In this document: positions 8,761-15,323 of the stretch, piece by piece | Position numbering within the stretch: the first letter of the stretch is position 1 | Layout of the letters: every line of letters begins with the position of its first letter | DNA from: CAIWHR01 sp035541655 | Lineage (GTDB): Bacteria; Pseudomonadota; Gammaproteobacteria; Burkholderiales; Casimicrobiaceae | Reading direction: 5' to 3' | NCBI GenBank assembly: GCA_035541655.1 | Contig: DATKMY010000021.1 | Coordinates: 1-15,323 of the forward strand | Length of the DNA stretch: 15,323 nucleotides | Program-made: the position numbers and the translations under genes | The notes under the pieces: generated by a model | What the model was told of the DNA's origin: nothing | The model's input: only the letters and a program-made list of their open reading frames with translations | Databases searched by the model: none

Positions 8761-9156
8761 ATGCCCCCTCGTCGCGGGCCGCGGATCTCGACGCGGCCCG
8801 TCGAAGCGTCGATTCGCGCTGTACGAGCGCCAACGCCCCATGCTACCTTTTTCGCCGTTACGAACAAAATCGGCGCAATCGGATTTCAAAGGCATCTGTT
8901 CTCGCTGCTTCTCGCCTTCCTCGCGGGCTCGGTCGCTATCCAGACATTTCGCACCGGGGTCGGTGGCGGCGACATCGTGTTAGATGGAATCGCGACGACA
9001 CTGGCGATTGCAATCTTCCTTACGGTCTTCGCCGGAACGCGAACGTCCCGCTGCGGCAGCGCTGCCGACCGGGATCTTCGTCACCGCCCGGGGACGCTGA
9101 CTGTTCCCTCGGGCCTTCGATCGTGCGCTGTCGGCCGAGCGCGTCAGCTACAATGA
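8761..9156 (+). CDS. Doubtful small ORF with two hydrophobic segments
   Basis: This is the only possible gene in the 428-bp stretch between the GFA gene and the antiporter gene. The frame codes 131 residues. The first 40 and last 30 are Arg/Pro-rich and look non-coding, but the centre holds two convincing membrane helices (HLFSLLLAFLAGSVAIQTF, then DGIATTLAIAIFLTVFAG). The start is uncertain: no good ribosome site precedes the ATG at 8761, and no ATG lies close to the first helix. It ends four bases before the antiporter start. It may be a remnant or frameshifted membrane-protein gene, or chance. Nothing else is seen in this stretch apart from the -10-like box at 9149-9154. Confidence 0.25.
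   Translation: MPPRRGPRISTRPVEASIRAVRAPTPHATFFAVTNKIGAIGFQRHLFSLLLAFLAGSVAIQTFRTGVGGGDIVLDGIATTLAIAIFLTVFAGTRTSRCGSAADRDLRHRPGTLTVPSGLRSCAVGRARQLQ
9149..9154 (+). promoter_or_regulatory. -10-like box just upstream of the antiporter gene
   Basis: TACAAT matches the sigma70 -10 consensus at 5 of 6 positions and ends five bases before the ATG at 9160. Transcription from it would begin at or next to the start codon, giving a leaderless mRNA. No convincing -35 is seen at the expected distance. Confidence 0.3.
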
Positions 9157-9159
9157 CCC

Positions 9160-10227
9160 ATGGCCCGCTGGACCTGGCTCGTCCCGACGTTTGCCTTCGC
9201 TCTCCTCGTCGGTGCGCTCGTGGCCGGCGTCGGCCCGTGGCTCGCCGCGCTTTGCGCAGCCGCGCTGATGGGTACGGTGGTCGCGGCAGTCCATCACGCC
9301 GAAGTCGTCGCCCATCGGATCGGCGAGCCGTTCGGAACGCTGGTGCTCGCCGTCGCAGTCACCGTCATCGAGGCATCGCTGATTCTTTCGATGCTCCTCG
9401 CCGGTGGCGAGGAAATTCTCGTTCTGCCGCGCGACACGATCTATGCTGCGGTGATGATCATCTGCAACGGTGTGGTCGGCGCGTGCATCATCGCGGGCGG
9501 CCTCGCGCACCGCGAGCAGAGCTTTCGCGTCGAAGGATCGAACGCCGGGCTCGCGGGTCTCATCGCGATGGCCGCTCTCTCGCTCGTGCTGCCGGTGTTT
9601 ACGACGACGACGGGCGCCGGCACGTATAGCAACTCACAGCTCATATTCGTCGCGGTGACATCGAGTGCGCTTTGGCTGGAATTCGTCTTCATTCAGACGG
9701 TGCGCAATCGCGACTATTTCCTTCCCGTCGACGGCAAGGCGGACGCCGACGTCCACGCGCCGCCGCCGACCCATCGCGAGGCGTGGGCGAGCTTCGCACT
9801 CCTCCTCCTCTCGCTGGTCACGGTCGTCGGCCTTGCCAAGGCGCTCTCGCCGACGATCGAGCGGGTCATCCTTCAGTCGGGCGCACCCAACGCGGTGCTC
9901 GGGATCGTGATCGCGATGCTCGTGCTGCTGCCAGAGACCTGGGCCGCGATACGCGCCGCACGGGCGAATCGTCTGCAGACCAGCATGAATCTCGCGATCG
10001 GCTCGGCGCTCGCATCGATCGGGCTCACGATCCCGGTCATCGCGATCACCGCCGTCGTTCTCAAGCTGCCGCTCGTCATGGGGCTTGACTCCAAGGACCT
10101 CGTGATGCTCGCCGTGACGTTCTTGGTGAGCGCGGTCACGCTGGGCACCGGACGGACCAACATGATGCAAGGTGCCGTGCACCTCGTGCTGTTCGCGACG
10201 TTCCTCTTTCTCGCGTTCGTGCCCTGA
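9160..10227 (+). CDS. chaA: Calcium (sodium)/proton antiporter ChaA
   Basis: 355 residues with about eleven membrane helices. The CaCA-type signature in the first half is intact: HHAEVVAHRIGEPFGT at residues 45-60, then LAVAVTVIEASLI with the conserved acidic residue. The second pseudo-repeat reads LVLLPETWAAIRAARANRLQTSMN followed by a Gly/Ser-rich helix. This matches ChaA of enterobacteria, an inner-membrane exporter of Ca2+ and Na+/K+ driven by the proton gradient. The central loop is short with DADVHAPPP in place of a strongly acidic/His-rich region. Start ATG at 9160 has no clear ribosome site, consistent with leaderless translation. It stands alone, with 112 bp before the lipoprotein gene. 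Confidence 0.92.
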   Translation: MARWTWLVPTFAFALLVGALVAGVGPWLAALCAAALMGTVVAAVHHAEVVAHRIGEPFGTLVLAVAVTVIEASLILSMLLAGGEEILVLPRDTIYAAVMIICNGVVGACIIAGGLAHREQSFRVEGSNAGLAGLIAMAALSLVLPVFTTTTGAGTYSNSQLIFVAVTSSALWLEFVFIQTVRNRDYFLPVDGKADADVHAPPPTHREAWASFALLLLSLVTVVGLAKALSPTIERVILQSGAPNAVLGIVIAMLVLLPETWAAIRAARANRLQTSMNLAIGSALASIGLTIPVIAITAVVLKLPLVMGLDSKDLVMLAVTFLVSAVTLGTGRTNMMQGAVHLVLFATFLFLAFVP

Positions 10228-10339
10228 CCGATATGACGTGCCGACGCGGCGCTCATCACGACGCGGATCGTCGCGGGGCCCATCGGGGCGCTCCCACAAT
10301 CAGGCGCGGCTCGCCACCGTCAACGTCCAGGTACTCGCC

Positions 10340-10723
10340 ATGAAGACCGCCACCCTGTTCCTCTCAGCATCGATCGCATTCGTCGCTTGCGCCGTCTCGG
10401 GGTGCGCAAGCGCTCCCCAGGGAGACGCCGAAAAGCAGGCTGCCGAAATCAAGGTCTACAAGGCAGCGGAGCTTTCGGGTACTCCTTTCGAAAGCGTCGG
10501 GCACATCTGGGTGAGCTCCTGGCGGAGCGCTTTCTTCCCACCCACCTATCCGAGCGAAGACGAGGCGCTGCGCTCGCTGCGCGCCGAAGCGGCACAGCTG
10601 GGCGCGAACGGACTCGTCAATATCGTGTGCCTGGACCAGAACGCTCCGGCGAAGCCGTCGAACGCAACGCAGGCGATCCTCTGCTACGCCAACGCAGTCC
10701 GCGTTCGGGGGAGCGCGGGATGA
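10340..10723 (+). CDS. Small outer-membrane-type lipoprotein with RcsF-like layout
   Basis: 127 residues. MKTATLFLSASIAFVACAVSGC gives a signal peptide with lipobox Val-Ser-Gly-Cys22, so the mature protein is lipidated at Cys22. The mature part holds ESVGHIWVSSW, then EALRSLRAEAAQLGANGLVNIVC and a late Cys in AILCYANAVRV. The order helix, A..LGAN.LVN..C, strand with Cys resembles the C-terminal domain of RcsF and the YbjQ-like fold, where the cysteines form a disulfide. The homology is by eye and function is unknown. The ATG at 10340 is preferred over one at 10172, which would bury the signal peptide. It has its own gap on both sides. Confidence 0.75.
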   Translation: MKTATLFLSASIAFVACAVSGCASAPQGDAEKQAAEIKVYKAAELSGTPFESVGHIWVSSWRSAFFPPTYPSEDEALRSLRAEAAQLGANGLVNIVCLDQNAPAKPSNATQAILCYANAVRVRGSAG

Positions 10724-10747
10724 TCGCTTTCTGCCTCGCAGATCGAC

Positions 10748-10805
10748 GACAGGATCGCTGAGGAAGATCAGCACGAGACAGGATCGCTGAGGAAGATCAG
10801 CACGA
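10748..10805. repeat. Perfect 29-bp tandem duplication
   Basis: Two identical 29-bp units, 10748-10776 and 10777-10805, in the 209-bp convergent gap between the lipoprotein and SNase-like genes. Each unit contains GCTGA and TCAGC, a 5-bp stem with a 6-nt loop. No gene is supported in this gap; on the minus strand a hydrophobic stretch is open across it but lacks a start. Confidence 0.8.
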
Positions 10806-10932
10806 GCGGGATGATCTGGATCGCGATGTAGTGAGCACAGACGATCGCCGACAGCAATTTCTCGTCGCCCGCAACGATCCCATCCGTTACGTGAGCTTGG
10901 CGATCCGCACCGGACTCGTTCGCTCCGGAATG

Positions 10933-11409
10933 TCAAGGTTTCGCGACGGGCGGGTTCGCGCGGCACGCGACCAGCGCGTCGAACGTCGTGGTGCGCGACC
11001 ACAGGCCTCGCTGCTGGCGGATCGCTTCGTTCTGGTACGGCACGTACGACGTGTCGTTCGCGTACTCCATGCAGAACCATGCGGCGCCGACTTGCACGAG
11101 CTCGAGGTTGACGTCGAGCGGGCCGCGGTAGACATGACCGACGATCCGGGCTGCGCCTCGCGGCGCGCTCGTTTCGACGCGAACCTCCTTGTCGAGCACC
11201 AGGTTCTCGAGGAACTGCCGCGACGAAGGCGTATAGAAAGCGCTGCCCCGCGGCGCGCCGATGTCCGAGAGGCGGACCGTGACGCTGCCGTCGCCTTCGA
11301 CGGCGATCTTGAGGGTGTCGCCGCTGTCGACGGCGGTCACGCGTCCCGTGAGTTCGGCGGCCGCGGCGGGACAGGCAGCGAGGAGCAGCAGGACCAGCCG
11401 GCGCCTCAT
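10933..11409 (-). CDS. Secreted staphylococcal-nuclease-like (SNase/TNase) protein, altered active site
   Basis: 158 residues. MRRRLVLLLLAACPAAAAE is a signal peptide, so the protein is exported. The SNase OB-fold is recognisable: GRVTAVDSGDTLKI, VTVRLSDIGAPRG, GHVYRGPLDVNLELVQVGAAW, and YQNEAIRQQRGLWS at the end. Asp31, Arg46 and Arg88 match the metal- and phosphate-contacting residues of the S. aureus enzyme, but the catalytic Glu of the usual GIDAPE segment is Arg54 here (GAPRG), and its Asp neighbour is Gly51. The protein may be a non-catalytic nucleic-acid or ligand-binding variant. Start ATG at 11409 has a GAAGG site inside the end of the SDR gene, 4 nt away, so it is co-transcribed as the last gene of the operon. 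An upstream ATG at 11430 would spoil the signal peptide. Confidence 0.82.
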   Translation of the reverse strand: MRRRLVLLLLAACPAAAAELTGRVTAVDSGDTLKIAVEGDGSVTVRLSDIGAPRGSAFYTPSSRQFLENLVLDKEVRVETSAPRGAARIVGHVYRGPLDVNLELVQVGAAWFCMEYANDTSYVPYQNEAIRQQRGLWSRTTTFDALVACRANPPVAKP

Positions 11410-11413
11410 GCCT

Positions 11414-12271
11414 TCAGATGACCAATCCACCGTTGGGACTGATCACTTGCCCGACGAGATAGTGCTCGTCGGATGCGAGGTAGACGGCGAGCGAGGCGTA
11501 CTCTTCCGGGCGTCCCACTCGGCCCAGCGGCACCATCCGGAATAGAGAATTGCGCTGCGCCTCGTTCGCGCGTCTCAAGTAGTCCTCGAACGGCGGCGTC
11601 AATACGCCGCCGCACGCGATCGCGTTGACATAGATGTTCGCGCCCGCGACGTCCAGGGCAGTGGTCTTCGTCAGACTGATGACGCCCGCCTTGGTCGCGG
11701 AGTAGCCCGGGCTGCGCGCACTCGCCGCCCCGATACCCCCGACAGAGGCGATGTTGATGATCTTGCCGCAACGGCGTGGCTCCATCAGGCGGAGCGCGGC
11801 GCGAGTGCAATAGAACACGCCGTGCATGTTGACGCCCCACCACTTGAGCCAATCGTCGTCGGTCAGCGACGAGACGATACCGAGCGACTGTCGCGGCATC
11901 GGCGTCGTCACGTAGGCATAGTGCCGGTTACGGCGCGTCTCCTCGGCGGGCGAAGTCGGTACGAGGGCAGCGTTGTTGACGAGGATGTCGACGGTACCGA
12001 AGCGCGCCGCCGCGTGCGCGAACATGTCGTCCACTTGCCTGCTGTCGGAAACGTCGCAGCGCGCGGCCATGTGCTCGCGGCCTTCGGAGTCGAGCGCGTT
12101 ACCCGTATGATCGAGCGCCACGCTGCTGATGTCGCAGACGACGAGCCTCGCGCCTTCCCGAGCCATCGCCAGCGCGATGGCTGCGCCGAGACCGGGCCCC
12201 GCGCCGGTGACGAGCGCCACCTTGCCGGAGAGACGGCCGTCCGCTTGTCGCGTGGTTCGGGCTGAAGCCAC
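11414..12271 (-). CDS. Short-chain dehydrogenase/reductase (SDR)
   Basis: 285 residues, slightly longer than a classical SDR. NAD(P)-binding VTGAGPGLGAA at 21-31, NNA at 99-101 (ILVNNAAL), active-site Ser176 and Tyr190-x3-Lys194 (GYSATKAG) are all present. Asp47 after the second strand (VVCDIS) favours NAD+ over NADP+. An insertion around residues 103-135 (PTSPAEETRRNRHYAY and on) may shape the substrate pocket. No ATG fits; the start is GTG at 12271 with a GAAGG ribosome site 8 nt upstream. It follows the MFS gene by 11 nt. Next to a beta-keto acid cleavage enzyme, oxidation of a 3-hydroxy acid to a 3-keto acid is a reasonable guess, but the substrate is unknown. Confidence 0.9.
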   Translation of the reverse strand: MASARTTRQADGRLSGKVALVTGAGPGLGAAIALAMAREGARLVVCDISSVALDHTGNALDSEGREHMAARCDVSDSRQVDDMFAHAAARFGTVDILVNNAALVPTSPAEETRRNRHYAYVTTPMPRQSLGIVSSLTDDDWLKWWGVNMHGVFYCTRAALRLMEPRRCGKIINIASVGGIGAASARSPGYSATKAGVISLTKTTALDVAGANIYVNAIACGGVLTPPFEDYLRRANEAQRNSLFRMVPLGRVGRPEEYASLAVYLASDEHYLVGQVISPNGGLVI

Positions 12272-12282
12272 GGCCGTTGCCT

Positions 12283-13548
12283 TCAGTGAGCAATGACGCC
12301 CGATGGGGCGCTGTCCACCTTCGGTCCGCGCGCGGCGAGCGCGAAGAACAGAGCCCCCAGCAGCACGAAGAGGTCGCTTGCGAGGACGACGGCCGTCAAC
12401 GGCGACCCCCATCCGGCTTCGGCGAGCCGATCGCTTGCCGCGCCTGCGGCAAGGTTGCCGATCGCGATCGCAATCACGTTGATCAGCATCATCGTCACAC
12501 CGGTGACTGTCGAGCGCATCTGCGGCGGGGTCAGGCCCTGGATCAACGCGAGCGCAGGACCGTACAACGAGAGGGGGAGGAAGAAGCTGGCGCATAGGCC
12601 GATGTAGAGTAGCACCGAGCCGGCCGGCACGAAGCGCGCGACGATCATCAGCGGGGTGCAGAGCGCGACCAGCGCGCACATGAATCCCGCATGCCCGCCG
12701 GGCATGCGGCGCGCGAGGCGGTCGCCGAGAACGCCGCCGACGAGGGAGCCGAGCACGCCGAACACGATCTGCAGAGCGCCGATCTGCCGCGCGACACCTG
12801 CCGGATCGACGCCGCGCTCGCGCACCAGCCACAGCTGCATGAACGCAAGGCCGACGAACGCCAGGTGGGCGAGCACGAAGCCGACGATCACGAGCTGCAC
12901 CGTGCGGCTCGCGCGGAGTGTGGCGATTACGTCGCGAATTTGCTGCCCCAACGGCGCGCCTCTGGGCGCCTCTCCCTGCGCGCCGCGATGGTCGCGCAGC
13001 AAGAGCAGCGGCAGGCCGATCGTCACTCCGATGGCGCCCAGCATCATGAACGTCGAGCGCCAGCCTTCGGTCGCGCCCAGCGTTCCGGCGAGCAGGAAGC
13101 TCGTGCCGATGCCCAATGGGATGCCCATGAAGAAGGCGCCGACCGCGCCGCCCCGGCGCTCTGCGGTGAACAACTCGATCAGCAGCGACACGGCAGCGGG
13201 AACGAGAGCCGCTTCGCCGCTCGCGACGAAGAATCGGGCGGCAACCATCTGCTCGAAGCTCTGTGCCGCGCCCGACGCCGCCGTGCAGACGCTCCATGCC
13301 AGAATTCCGGCGGCGATCACGCGCGTGCGGCTGAAGCGGTCGGCGAGGCTGCCCATGAAAACGGCCATCACGCCGAAGCTCAGCACCCAGACGGCGCCGG
13401 TGAGGAATCCGTACTGCGCGTTGGTGAGCGCGAGATCCTGGGTGATCTGCGGCGAGAAGCCGAGCAGCATGTTGCGATCGACATGGGCCAGCACGTGAAT
13501 CACGAGCAGCGCGATCAACACGGCGCGCGGACTCCCTTTCCAATTCAT
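12283..13548 (-). CDS. Major facilitator superfamily transporter
   Basis: 421 residues with about twelve membrane helices. The loop 2-3 motif GSLADRFSRTR at 66-76 is the MFS signature, and HVDRNMLLGFSPQITQDLALT in the first helix and after it is typical of organic-acid or spinster-like MFS carriers. The inner membrane location is clear; the substrate and direction are not. The ATG at 13548 has a GGGGGCC stretch upstream; a longer frame to 13698 overlaps the BKACE gene and is rejected. It lies 25 nt after the BKACE stop and 11 nt before the SDR start, so it is in the same operon and may import the acid those enzymes degrade. Confidence 0.9.
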   Translation of the reverse strand: MNWKGSPRAVLIALLVIHVLAHVDRNMLLGFSPQITQDLALTNAQYGFLTGAVWVLSFGVMAVFMGSLADRFSRTRVIAAGILAWSVCTAASGAAQSFEQMVAARFFVASGEAALVPAAVSLLIELFTAERRGGAVGAFFMGIPLGIGTSFLLAGTLGATEGWRSTFMMLGAIGVTIGLPLLLLRDHRGAQGEAPRGAPLGQQIRDVIATLRASRTVQLVIVGFVLAHLAFVGLAFMQLWLVRERGVDPAGVARQIGALQIVFGVLGSLVGGVLGDRLARRMPGGHAGFMCALVALCTPLMIVARFVPAGSVLLYIGLCASFFLPLSLYGPALALIQGLTPPQMRSTVTGVTMMLINVIAIAIGNLAAGAASDRLAEAGWGSPLTAVVLASDLFVLLGALFFALAARGPKVDSAPSGVIAH

Positions 13549-13573
13549 GGCCGGCCCCCGAACACCGCGCCGA

Positions 13574-14629
13574 TCAGGCGGCCCGCCGCAGCGGCTCGCC
13601 GCGCTCGCCGGCACGGCGATTCGGCGTGTAGCCCAGTGCGGCCAGCGTTTCGTCCGCATCTGCGTAGCGCGTGCCGATCTGGTAGATCCGACGCGCATCC
13701 TCGCCGGTAGCGACTTCGCGATGCAGCTCGCGCGCGACCCGCACCATCTGCTCGACCTGCCGCACGCTCGTCATCCGCTCGCCTTTGCGGCCCCACAGGT
13801 TGTCCTCGATGCCGACGCGCACGTGCAAACCCATCGCGATCGCCATCGTGTTGAGCGGGAGCACGTTGCGCATGATGCTCTCGATCGTGAGCACCGCGCC
13901 CGCCGGCACGCGTCGGACGAACTCCATCATGTTGTAAGGATTCGGGCCGTCGGCGCCGCCGCCGATGCCGACCCAGTTCAGCACCAGCGGTCCGGTGTAG
14001 ACGCCGCGGCGGATCAGCCGCTCGACCGTCTCGAGCTGGCCCGCGTCACCCAGCATGAAGTGGGGCTGGATGCCCGCGCGCTGCAAGCGCTTCAGATGCT
14101 CGGCGACGAAGGCGGGGCCGGAGGGAATGGTCATCTCCGAGTACGCGGCCTGGTAGGCGGGCAACGCGAGCGAGGTTCCGGCGACGTCGTCCGGGCTCAT
14201 GAGCTCGCAGACGTTCATCTGGTTGGTGTTGATGGCGATCGTCACCTGGTCGGGCCGGGGATTCAACTCGGCCAGCATGTGGCGCGTGTCGTCGTTCAGC
14301 CACTTCGCCTCGGCGCCCGCGCCCTCCGGGGCGAACGAGATCGAGCCCCCGACCTGCAGCAGCATCTTCGGCACCGCTTCGCGCAGCCGCGCGAGCATTT
14401 CGTTGAACATCGAAAGGCGCTTGCTCCCCTTGCCGTCGGCCTCGCGCACGTGGACATGCAACACCGTGGCGCCCGCGTTCCAGCAGTCGACGGCCTTCTG
14501 CACCTGCTCGGCCATCGTCACGGGAATGTCGTCGGAGTCGCCAGGAAGGAATTCCGGCCCGTAGGGAGCGACCTGGATCACCAGCGGCGGCTGATTTTCG
14601 GGCAACAGCGAATCGTCGAGGAATTGCAT
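13574..14629 (-). CDS. Beta-keto acid cleavage enzyme (BKACE, DUF849 / 3-keto-5-aminohexanoate cleavage family)
   Basis: 351 residues, somewhat longer than the roughly 270-310 common in the family; the extra length lies in the N-terminal leader and the Arg-rich tail. The metal-binding motif is His58 and His60 in VLHVHVRE, and GIEDNLW at 273-279 carries the conserved acidic residue. TNQMNV and PYNMMEFVRRVP are family-like. BKACEs condense a beta-keto acid with acetyl-CoA to give acetoacetate and a new CoA ester; substrates range from 3-keto-5-aminohexanoate to dehydrocarnitine. Start is ATG at 14629 with an AGGGAG site; an in-frame TTG at 14647 is less likely. First main gene of the four-gene operon, divergent from an AraC-family regulator. 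Confidence 0.9.
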   Translation of the reverse strand: MQFLDDSLLPENQPPLVIQVAPYGPEFLPGDSDDIPVTMAEQVQKAVDCWNAGATVLHVHVREADGKGSKRLSMFNEMLARLREAVPKMLLQVGGSISFAPEGAGAEAKWLNDDTRHMLAELNPRPDQVTIAINTNQMNVCELMSPDDVAGTSLALPAYQAAYSEMTIPSGPAFVAEHLKRLQRAGIQPHFMLGDAGQLETVERLIRRGVYTGPLVLNWVGIGGGADGPNPYNMMEFVRRVPAGAVLTIESIMRNVLPLNTMAIAMGLHVRVGIEDNLWGRKGERMTSVRQVEQMVRVARELHREVATGEDARRIYQIGTRYADADETLAALGYTPNRRAGERGEPLRRAA

Positions 14630-14636
14630 GATCTCC

Positions 14637-14717
14637 CTACCTTTCAACGGTGGTGGTTGGGTCGCGCCGCTCGTGCGCCGCGAGTTCTTCGAGAAGAATC
14701 GGAGCCCCCGGGCTCAT
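14637..14717 (-). CDS. Tiny ORF directly before the BKACE gene, possible leader or remnant
   Basis: 26 codons starting MSPGAPILLEELAAHERR. The stop TAG lies inside the ribosome site region of the BKACE gene, 7 nt before its ATG. The ATG overlaps the stop of the tiny ORF at 14714-14794 as ATGA. No ribosome site of its own. It could be a leader peptide, a remnant of a decayed gene or chance. Confidence 0.2.
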   Translation of the reverse strand: MSPGAPILLEELAAHERRDPTTTVER

Positions 14718-14794
14718 CGAGTGAATGCGAGCACCGAGACGCACCGGAGCACCGCGGCGATCTCTTCCTTCGTGGCTCCCGGTTCGATGGTCAC
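14714..14794 (-). CDS. Tiny ORF overlapping the inverted repeat, possible leader or remnant
   Basis: 26 codons from a GTG at 14794, including EPGATKEEIAAVLR, which reads like a real helix and faintly recalls carboxymuconolactone-decarboxylase-family sequence. The GTG lies inside the right arm of the 9-bp inverted repeat. No ribosome site is visible. Coding status is uncertain. Confidence 0.18.
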   Translation of the reverse strand: MTIEPGATKEEIAAVLRCVSVLAFTR

Positions 14795-14801
14795 CGGGAG
14801 C
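14775..14801. promoter_or_regulatory. Perfect 9-bp inverted repeat, candidate operator or RNA hairpin
   Basis: GCTCCCGGT and ACCGGGAGC are separated by 9 nt in the 251-bp region between the BKACE gene and the AraC-type regulator gene. It sits 30 bp from the regulator's proposed -35 and about 145 bp before the BKACE start. It could be a protein binding site or, in the BKACE leader RNA, a stable hairpin. No T-tract follows on either strand. Confidence 0.5.
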
Positions 14802-14830
14802 GATTATTCGCGCTTCCACTCGCAAGCCAC

Positions 14831-14858
14831 TTGACTATTTGGGACACGGACTTAGCAT
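14831..14858 (+). promoter_or_regulatory. Probable sigma70 promoter of the AraC-family regulator gene
   Basis: TTGACT (5 of 6 matches to -35) and TAGCAT (4 of 6 to -10) are 16 bp apart, placing the transcription start about 15 nt before the ATG at 14881. The local sequence is also AT-richer than its surroundings. Confidence 0.45.
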
Positions 14859-14880
14859 TCCGGGATAACGGCTTCCAAAC

Positions 14881-15323
14881 ATGACCGCCCTTGTCCGCAG
14901 CGCGAGCTTGACGCGCTTTCCCGAAATCGCAACCGAATGCGGACTCGATCCGCGGGCGCTCGTCGCCGAAGTCGGCTTGCCGACGCGCGCCCTCGAGGAC
15001 CCCGACCTCATGATCCCGGCGCCGGCAGTCGGCCGGCTCCTCGAGCTCGCCGCCGGGCGAGCGAGCGAGCCCGCGTTCGGGCTGCGCATGGCGGAGTCGC
15101 GGCGATTGTCCAATCTCGGGCCCCTAGCGCTCCTCGTGCGCGACGAGCCGACGCTACGGGATACGCTCGATGCGATCGTGAAGCACATCAGGCTGCACAA
15201 CGAAGCGCTGACCGTGGGTGTGGAGCAGGTCGGAAACCTGGTGTCGATCCGCGAGGAGCTCGACGGCGGCGCCACGGCGATTCGTCAAGGAACCGAGCTC
15301 GTCGTCGGCGTCACGTTCCGGCT
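14881..15323 (+). CDS. AraC-family transcriptional regulator, N-terminal part (runs off window)
   Basis: The frame is open from the ATG at 14881 to the window end, 147 codons without a stop; the C-terminal helix-turn-helix domain lies outside. It begins MTALVRSASLTRFPEIATEC and contains ASEPAFGLRMAESRRLSNLGPLALLVRDEPTLRD, the recognisable pattern of the arabinose-binding-like N-terminal domain of OruR/ArgR-type AraC regulators (usually about 330-340 residues in full). This domain senses a small ligand. It is divergent from the BKACE-MFS-SDR-SNase operon, the standard layout for a regulator controlling its neighbours, and a ligand related to the operon's substrate is inferred. A promoter-like pair at 14831-14858 precedes it. 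Confidence 0.85.
   Translation, partial: MTALVRSASLTRFPEIATECGLDPRALVAEVGLPTRALEDPDLMIPAPAVGRLLELAAGRASEPAFGLRMAESRRLSNLGPLALLVRDEPTLRDTLDAIVKHIRLHNEALTVGVEQVGNLVSIREELDGGATAIRQGTELVVGVTFR

Noticed and set aside
10776..10931. Minus-strand hydrophobic stretch (HYIAIQIIPLVLIFLS) following the SNase stop in the same frame
   Set aside because: It has no suitable start codon or ribosome site and ends in the tandem duplication; probably chance, or a remnant too short to assign.
12272..13543. Extension of the SDR frame upstream to 13543 (709 residues)
   Set aside because: It runs through the MFS gene in a different frame. A GTG with a good ribosome site at 12271 starts the SDR exactly where homology begins.
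14701..14716. GC-rich hairpin GAGCC/GGCTC as a terminator
   Set aside because: Short stem, no T-tract, and located upstream rather than downstream of the genes on either strand.

Overview
The window is GC-rich and dense, with genes on both strands in compact co-directional runs. Codon choice is strongly GC-biased and open frames appear antisense to most genes. The gene families (quaternary-amine ABC importer, BHMT-type methyltransferase, MmgE/PrpD, BKACE/DUF849, ChaA, GFA) suggest a chromosomal segment of a heterotrophic proteobacterium, most likely betaproteobacterial (Burkholderiales-like). That assignment is inference. I see no rRNA, tRNA, CRISPR array, transposase or phage gene.

Left part (1-8274). 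The 3' part of a secreted protein gene is followed by a six-gene minus-strand run. In transcription order it holds permease, ATPase, permease and periplasmic binding protein of a glycine-betaine/choline-type ABC importer, then an MmgE/PrpD-family protein, then an FAD-dependent DAO-family oxidoreductase that overlaps it by ATGA. Divergent from this run is a betaine-homocysteine-methyltransferase-like gene. Together they suggest uptake of a methylated quaternary amine, transfer of a methyl group to homocysteine, and flavin-dependent oxidation of the demethylated product. The shared intergenic region carries a 17-bp palindrome overlapping a possible promoter. The operon is interrupted between its first two genes by a cluster of short hairpins resembling a REP element.

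Middle (8318-10933). These look like unrelated housekeeping or accessory genes: a GFA-family zinc protein, a doubtful two-helix membrane ORF, a ChaA-type Ca2+(Na+)/H+ antiporter and a small lipoprotein with an RcsF-like layout. A perfect two-copy 29-bp tandem duplication lies in the convergent gap after the lipoprotein.

Right part (10933-15323). A second minus-strand operon runs BKACE (beta-keto acid cleavage enzyme), MFS transporter, SDR dehydrogenase, secreted SNase-like protein. Divergent from it is the 5' part of an AraC-family regulator gene that runs off the window. The likely logic is import of a hydroxy acid, oxidation to a beta-keto acid by the SDR, and cleavage with acetyl-CoA by the BKACE, under control of the AraC protein. 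Upstream of the BKACE are a perfect 9-bp inverted repeat and two tiny overlapping ORFs leading into its ribosome binding site. The SNase-like protein lacks the usual catalytic glutamate.

A BKACE beside a betaine locus raises the idea of a carnitine-to-betaine connection, since some BKACEs cleave dehydrocarnitine. Four unrelated genes (plus a doubtful ORF) separate the two operons, so this remains speculation.
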